NCBI GenBank assembly: GCA_964571815.1
Contig: CAZNDN010000158.1
Location: forward strand, 1 to 8,439
Direction of reading: 5' to 3'
Origin: CAZNDN01 sp964571815
Lineage (GTDB): Bacteria > Fibrobacterota > Chitinivibrionia > Chitinivibrionales > WJKA01
Length of the DNA stretch: 8,439 nucleotides
Part shown: positions 1-5,269 of the stretch, piece after piece
Position numbering within the stretch: position 1 is the stretch's first letter
Layout of the letters: each line of letters starts with the position of its first letter
Notes under the pieces: generated by a model
Told to the model about the DNA's origin: nothing
Database searches by the model: none
The model's input: the letters and a program-made list of their open reading frames with translations, nothing else
Translations under genes and position numbers: made by a program

Positions 1-1
1 C

Positions 2-586
2 GACAAAACCGGGAGCCTGTTTGCGGGAATGGAGTACACGGGCTCGCTCGGTGAAATGCTCGCCCTGAAAGCGGACTTCGGGTATCGGGGCATCGGCGAA
101 GGCTCCAACACCTTCTCCGTGCTGCTGGAGCCGGCACTGAGCCCGGGAGATTTCAGCATCGCAACAAGCTACTACCAGTTTTTCGACCCCGACAAGACCG
201 GGATGAACTATGTCGACGACGAACTCTACGGATATATCGAACCCGGATACTCGTTCAACGAGACCGTTGCTCTGGGGCTGCCGCTCGAAGTTCACACCGC
301 CGACGAGACAGCGGCTGAAGAAGCGATGGTTGATCGAAGTGCGTTCCGGGCGGTTCCTACGCTCTATCTCTACCCTGCCGACGGTATCGCCTGGTGGCTG
401 TGGGCCCGGGCGGTAGTGCCTTTTGCCGACAACGGGGACAACGCTTACGGTATGGGATCGGAGATCAGTGGAGAGTTCCGATCCCTGTTTAATCGGCCCA
501 ATCTCCTACCCTTTACCGGCCCCCGGCGTGACTGCGGGGGCCGGATTTCGCCTGCCCGCTTGCGCGGCTGCGTGCAACGGGCGTAA
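2..586 (+). CDS. Putative outer-membrane β-barrel protein, C-terminal part (5'-truncated, possible 3' frameshift)
   Basis: The gene is open from the left edge of the window, so only about 194 C-terminal codons are visible; the Met codon at 29 is probably internal. The visible part has short alternating polar/hydrophobic stretches rich in Tyr, Trp and Phe (for example YSFNETVALGLPLEV, PTLYLY, IAWWLWARAVVPF) separated by Gly/Asp/Asn-rich turns, as in transmembrane β-strands of porin-like proteins. No family could be named. The last ~32 codons (from about 491) lose this pattern and become Arg/Pro/Cys-rich, and they overlap a strong terminator-like hairpin. A TAA at 490-492, one frame off, would end the protein just after GEFRSLF, giving the C-terminal Phe typical of outer-membrane barrels. 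The natural stop may therefore lie near 490, with the frame to 586 caused by a single-base change or assembly error. The outer-membrane assignment is inference from composition. Confidence 0.5.
   Translation, partial: DKTGSLFAGMEYTGSLGEMLALKADFGYRGIGEGSNTFSVLLEPALSPGDFSIATSYYQFFDPDKTGMNYVDDELYGYIEPGYSFNETVALGLPLEVHTADETAAEEAMVDRSAFRAVPTLYLYPADGIAWWLWARAVVPFADNGDNAYGMGSEISGEFRSLFNRPNLLPFTGPRRDCGGRISPARLRGCVQRA
516..548 (+). terminator. Strong terminator-like hairpin downstream of the barrel gene
   Basis: A perfect 10-bp inverted repeat, CCGGCCCCCG (516-525) and CGGGGGCCGG (535-544), encloses a 9-nt loop and is followed by ATTT (545-548). The stem is very GC-rich but the T-run is short, so it is an imperfect intrinsic terminator. 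It lies inside the apparent open frame that ends at 586, which supports the idea that the functional stop codon is upstream of it. Confidence 0.5.
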
Positions 587-745
587 TTTGTGGACATGCG
601 GCCATGGCGAGCAATGACCAGAAACCCTTGAGCATGTCCGAGAGGCAAACCGCGTCGAGATCTGTCCCGAAAAGCTAATGTCGGGATTGTCCTCACTCAC
701 CAACCGCCGCCCACACAACCGTGAAACAACCGACGGAGCACATCA
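587..745. other. Intergenic spacer with a weak hairpin
   Basis: No convincing gene is visible. A 6-bp inverted repeat, TCCCGA (665-670) and TCGGGA (681-686) with a 10-nt loop, could form a small hairpin, but there is no T-run. A 24-codon frame at 604-678 has no ribosome binding site and is not called. No clear promoter boxes for the downstream SEC-C gene were recognised. A modest purine-rich CGGAG at 733-737 lies 8 nt before its ATG. Confidence 0.4.
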
Positions 746-1606
746 ATGATACTCAAGACTCTGGATTCCAGGGGAAAGCTCATCGGCACCGCCTGGAAAT
801 TCCGCGACAGCAACCGACTGTATCCGGGCACCACAACGGTTTGTCCCGATCCTTTCTGCGATTGCGCTGAGATCACGTTCGCGATCCACCGCGCCCCTGA
901 AGACCCGCCGATCGCGTCGTTGGTTTTCGACTTCTCGACCGGCAAGGGAGAAACCTCCGACGGACCGGCTGCCGATAGTGCCTTTGCGGCGAAGGCCCTG
1001 AAAGAAATCCGCAAAGATGATACGGACATTCTCCTCGACATCTTTCTTACCGAAAAACAACGGGCAATCGACAACACCAACCTGGACGAAATCGAGCCGC
1101 CACCGTTTCCATCGGCGGAAATAGAGAACGAATCCTTGCTCACACGCTACCGACAGGTGTTCCCCTGGCCGACTCCGATCGGTATCAGCGTAGACGGCAG
1201 GAAGTACTTCGTGGATGACAGCTACTGCCTCAACCCTCGATGCCGCTGCCATGCGGCGGTGCTTGATCTGGTATGGGATCGCAAGGGCCGAGGTTCTCAC
1301 AACCGCTCCCCCACGGCCGTTGGGTATGACTACAAAGCGAAACAAGGGAAAGTCTACAACGCCGAGAGAGGCGCACACCCTCCCTCACAGTTAATCGATC
1401 AACTGCACAAGACGTATCCGGATGTAGACAAGATGTTTTCACGAAGGCACGCTCAACTGAGGAAACTGTACCGAAACCACAAGAAGCGCGAGCAAACCGC
1501 CGCCTCCGAGCTTGAACAACCGCAATCTTCCCCGGTCGGCAGGAACGATCCCTGCCCGTGCGGAAGCGGCCGGAAGTTCAAGAAGTGTTGCGGAAAGAAG
1601 ACCTGA
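746..1606 (+). CDS. SEC-C motif protein with two internal CxxPxCxC modules
   Basis: This 286-aa protein ends in a textbook SEC-C motif: residues 269-282 contain CPCGSG (270-275) followed by KFKKCC (277-282), the Zn-binding C-x-C...C-C pattern known from the SecA C-terminus and many otherwise unrelated proteins. There are two more Cys clusters of the form C-x-x-P-x-C-x-C, at C33-C38-C40 and C161-C166-C168. Each is followed by hydrophobic strands and then a basic β-strand segment (VFDFSTGKGE near 60-69, GYDYKAKQGKVY near 193-204), so the N-terminal region looks like an internal duplication. A Lys/Arg-rich helix (about 232-250) precedes the SEC-C tail. There is no signal peptide or membrane segment, so it is probably cytosolic. 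Function is unknown; metal binding is the only property supported. The next gene starts 42 bp downstream on the same strand, so co-transcription is possible. Confidence 0.85.
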   Translation: MILKTLDSRGKLIGTAWKFRDSNRLYPGTTTVCPDPFCDCAEITFAIHRAPEDPPIASLVFDFSTGKGETSDGPAADSAFAAKALKEIRKDDTDILLDIFLTEKQRAIDNTNLDEIEPPPFPSAEIENESLLTRYRQVFPWPTPIGISVDGRKYFVDDSYCLNPRCRCHAAVLDLVWDRKGRGSHNRSPTAVGYDYKAKQGKVYNAERGAHPPSQLIDQLHKTYPDVDKMFSRRHAQLRKLYRNHKKREQTAASELEQPQSSPVGRNDPCPCGSGRKFKKCCGKKT

Positions 1607-1648
1607 TCCACCAGAGCGCGCTTCCGGGAAAGGACATCCGCCACTCCC

Positions 1649-2863
1649 ATGCCGGGCATCTTCTCAGACCGAATCAGCGACGTTCCCCGGTCGTTTATCC
1701 GGGAGATTCTCAAGACAACCGTCAATCCGGATGTCATCTCCTTCGCGGGCGGACTGCCCAACAGGGAACTTTTTCCTGTTGAGGAGATCAAGGACGCCTG
1801 CGCGAAGGTGCTTGACGAGAGCGGCCGCGACGCGCTTCAGTACAGCACCTCCGAGGGCTACCTCCCCCTGCGGGAGTGGATCGCCGAGCGTTACGCATCG
1901 AGGATGGGTCTTGTGGTCGACCCGGAGACCATCCTGATCACCTCCGGCTCCCAGCAGGCCCTCGATCTTATCGGCAAGACATTTGTCAATACGGGCGACC
2001 ACGTCGCGATCGAGGAACCCGGGTACCTGGGAGCCATTCAAGCGTTCGCACTGTACCGCCCGGCATTCGAGCCGCTGCCGCTTCATTTCGAAGGAGTCGA
2101 TATCGACCGTCTCCGGGCACTGGTTCAGCACCACGAAGTGAAGCTGTTCTACGCCGTCCCGAATTTCCAGAACCCGTCGGGCATTTCCCACTCCGATGCC
2201 AACCGGGACGAGGTCGCCGCCGCACTGTCAAGCCGCGACACGCTGCTTATCGAGGACGACCCCTACGGGGAGCTGCAATTTTCGGGATCACAGCGAAAAA
2301 GCTACCGCACGCGTATTCCCGGGCAAACCATCCTTCTGGGCTCCTTTTCCAAGATTTTTGTTCCCGCATTTCGCATCGGCTGGCTCGCGGCCCCGTCCGC
2401 ACTGACCTCACAACTGCTTATCTCCAAACAGGCCTCAGATCTGCACACCAACTACTTCGCCCAGCGCGTCCTGCACCGGTACCTGATTGACAACGATATC
2501 GACGAGCATATCGTTCGTATCCGCCGGCGATACCTGAGTCAGAAGGAAGCCATGATCAGTGCAATCGGGCGCGACTTTCCGCCCGGGGTCGAATACTCCA
2601 ACCCCGACGGGGGCATGTTCCTGTGGGCGATTCTGCCCGAGGGGATCAGTGCCCGCCGGCTCTTCGACACGGCCATTGCACACAACGTGGCATTCGTGCC
2701 CGGCGACCCCTTCTACGTCAACAAGCCGGACATGAACACCATGCGCCTGAACTTCTCGTGCGTCGATGAAACGTCGATTGTGAAGGGTGTTTCCGTTCTG
2801 GGCGGGATACTTGAGGACACACTGCGCCGGCAGCAGCCACGGAACCGAAGAACACCGGTCTGA
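1649..2863 (+). CDS. PLP-dependent aminotransferase, class I/II (2-aminoadipate/aromatic aminotransferase-like)
   Basis: This 404-aa protein is a fold-type I PLP enzyme of the group containing LysN/ARO8-like 2-aminoadipate, aromatic and branched-chain aminotransferases. Visible signatures in order are: FAGGLPNRELFP (32-43), the N-terminal substrate-loop motif of this group; LQYSTSEGYLPLRE (63-76); ITSGSQQALDL (97-107), the PLP phosphate cradle; NPSG (175-178); EDDPYGEL (202-209), with the Asp that contacts the pyridine nitrogen and Tyr206; SFSK with K235 as the probable Schiff-base lysine; FRIGW (241-245); and MRLNFS with R366 as the probable substrate α-carboxylate arginine. There is no N-terminal GntR-type helix-turn-helix, so it is an enzyme and not a MocR/PdxR regulator. 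Length is normal for the family. The ATG at 1649 has only a distant AAAGGA (1628-1633) as ribosome binding site, and no better in-frame start is visible. Substrate cannot be decided from sequence. The start is placed so that the N-terminus aligns with the family. Confidence 0.9.
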   Translation: MPGIFSDRISDVPRSFIREILKTTVNPDVISFAGGLPNRELFPVEEIKDACAKVLDESGRDALQYSTSEGYLPLREWIAERYASRMGLVVDPETILITSGSQQALDLIGKTFVNTGDHVAIEEPGYLGAIQAFALYRPAFEPLPLHFEGVDIDRLRALVQHHEVKLFYAVPNFQNPSGISHSDANRDEVAAALSSRDTLLIEDDPYGELQFSGSQRKSYRTRIPGQTILLGSFSKIFVPAFRIGWLAAPSALTSQLLISKQASDLHTNYFAQRVLHRYLIDNDIDEHIVRIRRRYLSQKEAMISAIGRDFPPGVEYSNPDGGMFLWAILPEGISARRLFDTAIAHNVAFVPGDPFYVNKPDMNTMRLNFSCVDETSIVKGVSVLGGILEDTLRRQQPRNRRTPV

Positions 2864-2968
2864 GCATGCGCGAAACCGGAGACAATTGCGGAAACAAAAT
2901 GACGGTGTGGGGCGCGGTCGAGGCTCGAGCAGAGTGCCGACGGCACGACGGAGGATCTCGGGCGGGAA

Positions 2969-3044
2969 ATGCGGAACATGGAATGCGGATTATTCGCAGA
3001 AAGCGCTCACCGAGTTCGGATTGTGGAATGCTGAATGCGGAATG
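2969..3044. repeat. ATGCGGA/GAATGCGGA short repeats
   Basis: The heptamer ATGCGGA occurs at 2969-2975, 2983-2989 and 3035-3041. The 9-mer GAATGCGGA occurs at 2981-2989 and 3033-3041, 52 bp apart, and GGAATG recurs at 3025-3030 and 3039-3044. The copies are degenerate and not in strict tandem. Confidence 0.6.
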
Positions 3045-3104
3045 AGAGTAGTTGGGCAGACTTGGGGGAGTTGTGGTCTATGGATGCGTGGTGCCGATAC
3101 TTAA

Positions 3105-3190
3105 CAACCCAAACTACTGCGCGCTGCCCTTCTGCACTTCTGAGTTCCGGATACCATGTACTGCACAACTCACCCTACTGCTCGCTGCCC
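3105..3190. repeat. Imperfect 25-bp direct repeat, 61-bp period
   Basis: Segments 3105-3129 and 3166-3190 share the pattern ACAAC-y-CA-nn-CTACTGC-k-CGCTGCCC. The last 16 positions differ at one base only. The sequence between the copies is not obviously repetitive. Confidence 0.65.
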
Positions 3191-3207
3191 CTCCTCGGCG
3201 CGGCGAA

Positions 3208-3224
3208 GTTCCGCTTTGCGGAAC
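3208..3224. repeat. Perfect inverted repeat GTTCCGC-TTT-GCGGAAC
   Basis: A 7-bp perfect stem with a 3-nt loop lies in the convergent spacer. No T-run follows it on either strand, so it is not a classic intrinsic terminator, although it could help end transcription from either side or block RNA decay. Confidence 0.6.
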
Positions 3225-3237
3225 GAAGACGGCTGCA

Positions 3238-3368
3238 CCTCTGCCTTCCGCCCTCTGATCCTCTGCCCTCTGGTCTTGTGTTACGCCAGCTCGATTACGA
3301 GCACGAGCACGCGCACGAGCACGACTCAGACTGACCGCCCGCTGCCCTCTGCCTTCCGCACCTCTGAT
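3238..3368. repeat. CCTCTGCC-type pyrimidine-rich repeats flanking a GAGCAC hexamer array
   Basis: The exact 13-mer CCTCTGCCTTCCG is present at 3238-3250 and again at 3346-3358; both are followed within 4 nt by CCTCTGAT. Further degenerate CCTCTG units lie at 3251-3275. Between the two blocks is a GAGCAC hexamer run (3299-3304, 3305-3310, variant GCGCAC 3311-3316, 3317-3322). The block ends two bases before the ketosynthase stop codon. Confidence 0.7.
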
Positions 3369-3370
3369 TC

Positions 3371-4753
3371 CTACTCCACCCACCTCAACACCACCGCCGC
3401 ATTATGCCCGCCGAACGCGAACGACTGGCTGACCGCGGTGGTGATTGGCTGGTGCGTTGTGTCCGGCGTGACGAAGTTCAGGGGTGCTACGGGGTCGTTC
3501 AGATTTGCGCAGGGGTGAAGGCGGTTATCTCCGATACTCATGGCGGTGACGATTGCTTCGACGGCGCCGCTTGCTCCGATCATGTGGCCGGTGAGGGATT
3601 TGGTGGCGTTGATCGCGACACGGGGGCCGAACACGCGCTCGATGAGCGATGCCTCGATTGGGTCGTTGGCCTCGGTGCCGGTGCCGTGGGCGTTGACATA
3701 GTCAACCTCCCCGGCTCCACAGCCGGCATCGGCGAGCGCATCGCGGAGCATGCGCTCGATCTGCCCCGCCGAGGGCTCGATTCCCATCACACTCCAGGCA
3801 TCGAACGACTCACCGTAGCCGACAATCTCGGCAAGCGGCGTTGCGCCGCGGGCCCGCGCGTGTTCCAGCTCCTCCACTACCATCATCCCCGCCCCACCTT
3901 CGGCGAGCAGAAACCCCGAGCGCGCCTTGTCAAACGGGCGGTTGGCCCGTGCGGGGTCGTCGCAGTCGCGGACCAGGACATTGGCAGTGTCAAAGCCGCG
4001 GTAGATACCCCCGAAATCATCGCGCAGATACTCCGTTCCCCCGGCCAGGGCCATATCGCATTCTCCCTCCCGGATACCGCGGAACGCGCGGCCCAGGGCG
4101 GTCGTGCCGGCCGCACAGGCGCAGCAGCAGGTCAGGTTGGGCCCCTTGAAACCGTAGCGAATGCCGATCATGGCGCCGCACGCATTGGGCATCATCATGG
4201 ATACCACAAACGGATTGAACCGCGGCGGCATGCGCATCAGGCCGCGCAAGGCATCCAACGCCTCCGCTTTCTCACCCTCGGGCGAAGGCCCCGTCGCAAG
4301 TCGTTTCAGAAGCGCCTTCTGCGGGGAGAATACGTGGTTTGCCTCCGCACCGATCAGGGTGGTCAAGCCCCCGACACCGGTGCCCAGGTATACGGCCGCC
4401 CGCCGGGGATCGATAGCGTCGACCCGGTAGGTATTCTTCTTTTCGTTGAGAAGCTCGGTGCGCAGACCCGCGTGCCGCAGGGCCTCGCCGGCAGCTCCCA
4501 GGGCGAGCATGGTCGCGGGGTCAAGCTGCATCCGCTCGATTCGCGTAATGCCCATCGAAGCATAATCCAGCGGCGGAAGGGGGGCCCAGAGCGTGGATGT
4601 TGTCGGAGCGTACTCGGCCCAGTGCGTGGGGACATGCTCCACCGCGGCCGTGCCGTGGAGACAGGCCCGGCGGAAGTTTTCAAGTCCGAAGCCGTTGGGG
4701 GCTATGACCCCCGCACCGGAGATTACCACCCGCCGCCTTCGCCGGGCGGTCAT
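3371..4753 (-). CDS. β-ketoacyl-ACP synthase, FabF/KAS II-like
   Basis: This 460-aa thiolase-fold ketosynthase would catalyse decarboxylative Claisen condensation of malonyl-ACP with an acyl chain. Motifs visible are: VVISGAGVIAPNG (9-21) at the N-terminus; the nucleophile elbow CACAAGT with probable active-site C213; NRPFDKARSGFLLAEGG (271-287); NAHGTGTEAND with H356; NATKSLTGHMIGASGA with K385 and H390; and FAFGGHNAAV at the C-terminus. The Cys-His-His set is complete, so this is a catalytic ketosynthase and not a chain-length factor. It is longer than a typical FabF (about 410 aa), with extra sequence near 100-115 and 140-180. C209-C211 immediately precede the elbow, an unusual Cys run. 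Its ATG overlaps the stop of the upstream acyl carrier protein gene (ATGA, 4753-4750), indicating translational coupling and that the ACP is its likely partner. It could belong to housekeeping fatty acid synthesis or to a dedicated pathway; the divergent type III PKS favours the latter. Confidence 0.9.
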   Translation of the reverse strand: MTARRRRRVVISGAGVIAPNGFGLENFRRACLHGTAAVEHVPTHWAEYAPTTSTLWAPLPPLDYASMGITRIERMQLDPATMLALGAAGEALRHAGLRTELLNEKKNTYRVDAIDPRRAAVYLGTGVGGLTTLIGAEANHVFSPQKALLKRLATGPSPEGEKAEALDALRGLMRMPPRFNPFVVSMMMPNACGAMIGIRYGFKGPNLTCCCACAAGTTALGRAFRGIREGECDMALAGGTEYLRDDFGGIYRGFDTANVLVRDCDDPARANRPFDKARSGFLLAEGGAGMMVVEELEHARARGATPLAEIVGYGESFDAWSVMGIEPSAGQIERMLRDALADAGCGAGEVDYVNAHGTGTEANDPIEASLIERVFGPRVAINATKSLTGHMIGASGAVEAIVTAMSIGDNRLHPCANLNDPVAPLNFVTPDTTHQPITTAVSQSFAFGGHNAAVVLRWVE

Positions 4754-5016
4754 GAATACGCCATCTTCGTTTCGATATACCGGACAACATCGCCTACCGT
4801 ATTCAATTTCTCCGCATCCTCGTCGGAAATTGACCCCTTGAATTCATCCTCGAGCGCCATCAGCAGCGTCACCGTATCCAGGGAATCCGCGCCCAGGTCC
4901 TCCTTGATTCGCGCCTGCTCGGTGATCAGGTCCTCCTTGCTCTTGAGCACCTCCTCGACTACGCTCTTCACCCGCTCAAACACTCCCGTCCCACTCTCTT
5001 CGCTTCCCTGCCCCAT
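4750..5016 (-). CDS. Acyl carrier protein
   Basis: This 88-aa acidic protein has the ACP four-helix pattern and the phosphopantetheine attachment motif LGADSLDTV, with S45 as the carrier serine. Helix I is FERVKSVVEEVL (13-24), helix II follows the DSL serine (LDTVTLLMALEDEF), and helix III/IV is SDEDAEKLNTVGDVVRYIE (64-82). As holo-protein it would carry acyl and malonyl groups in the cytosol for the ketosynthase whose start codon overlaps its stop by 4 nt. Start choice: the ATG at 5016 follows AAAGG by 10 nt and gives a normal ACP length. An in-frame ATG at 5046 (adding 10 residues) has a stronger GGAGG but at 12-14 nt spacing, so it remains possible. The frame stays open to 5208, but the extra residues do not resemble an ACP. 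No phosphopantetheinyl transferase is visible nearby. Confidence 0.88.
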   Translation of the reverse strand: MGQGSEESGTGVFERVKSVVEEVLKSKEDLITEQARIKEDLGADSLDTVTLLMALEDEFKGSISDEDAEKLNTVGDVVRYIETKMAYS

Positions 5017-5115
5017 CGTCCACCCGCCTTTCGTCGGAGTAATCATTGTAAATCGACACCCCTCCGGGTTCGTCCCTCCCTCTCGGACCGGCCCGCACGA
5101 TCGTCGCAACGGAAC

Positions 5116-5131
5116 CAAAATAACTATTTTG
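5116..5131. promoter_or_regulatory. Inverted repeat CAAAATA-AC-TATTTTG, candidate operator
   Basis: Two perfect 7-bp arms separated by 2 nt form a 16-bp near-palindrome in the only AT-rich island of the divergent region. Its size and symmetry fit a dimeric regulator site, and it overlaps the sequence most likely to be a -10 element on either strand. It could control both operons. No regulator gene is in the window. Confidence 0.4.
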
Positions 5132-5225
5132 TAAGGAGGAAGAGGACTTTCCGGCACATGCAACCGCGGTGCCCTGCCGAGGGGGACGCGGCTTAGCCGG
5201 CGGAACAATCACTTTCCCGCACCTC

Positions 5226-5242
5226 CCGGCCCAACGGGCCGG
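5226..5242 (+). promoter_or_regulatory. Leader hairpin CCGGCCC-AAC-GGGCCGG upstream of the PKS start
   Basis: A perfect 7-bp GC stem with a 3-nt loop ends 12 nt before the AAAGGA ribosome binding site (5255-5260). It is flanked by two copies of CACTTTC (5210-5216 and 5244-5250). It could stabilise the mRNA or influence translation. No T-run follows, so it is not a terminator. Confidence 0.45.
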
Positions 5243-5269
5243 ACACTTTCGAACAAAGGAAATCCCTAC

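Larger units (their letters stand above)
2864..3370. repeat. Convergent intergenic spacer filled with short degenerate repeats and hairpins
   Basis: About 500 bp separate the stop codons of two convergent genes, and no credible protein gene lies here. The spacer is built from several repeat types: ATGCGGA/GAATGCGGA copies near 2969-3044; a 25-bp imperfect direct repeat at 3105-3129 and 3166-3190; pyrimidine-rich CCTCTGCC-like units at 3238-3275 and 3341-3368; and a GAGCAC hexamer array at 3299-3322. It also contains a 13-bp GTGCC-GAC-GGCAC inverted repeat (2934-2946) and a 7-bp-stem hairpin at 3208-3224. The repeats run up to the ketosynthase stop codon. I recall similar low-complexity intergenic text in some PVC-group and other environmental genomes, but no named repeat family is assigned. 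Confidence 0.7.
5017..5269. promoter_or_regulatory. Divergent promoter region between the ACP-ketosynthase operon and the type III PKS
   Basis: This 253-bp region must hold the start signals for both transcription units. It contains an AT-rich island around 5115-5133 in otherwise GC-rich DNA, centred on a perfect inverted repeat. On the PKS side it is followed by a leader with several potential stem structures. No convincing -35/-10 pair could be assigned on either strand, so promoter positions are not called. Confidence 0.5.

Noticed and set aside
604..678. 24-codon frame between the barrel gene and the SEC-C gene
   Set aside because: There is no ribosome binding site, no recognisable composition, and it overlaps a weak hairpin.
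1649..2863. MocR/PdxR-type transcription factor, because of the aminotransferase fold
   Set aside because: The protein starts directly with the aminotransferase domain and has no N-terminal GntR helix-turn-helix.
3035..3334. Open frames in the convergent spacer with peptides such as EHEHAHEH
   Set aside because: These are translations of the short tandem repeats and have no start signals; no real gene is supported.
2864..3370. CRISPR array or insertion sequence in the repeat-rich spacer
   Set aside because: Repeats are short and degenerate with irregular spacing, there are no uniform spacers, and no transposase or paired terminal inverted repeats with target duplications are visible.
3404..5134. 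Long open frame of 576 codons on the plus strand, opposite the ketosynthase and ACP genes
   Set aside because: It is antisense to two genes with complete catalytic motifs, its translation shows no domain signatures, and long antisense frames are common in GC-rich DNA.
5158..5196. 12-codon frame in the PKS leader, considered as a leader peptide
   Set aside because: The upstream AAGGAGGA is about 17 nt from the ATG, too far for a normal start, and the peptide has no codon bias typical of attenuation.
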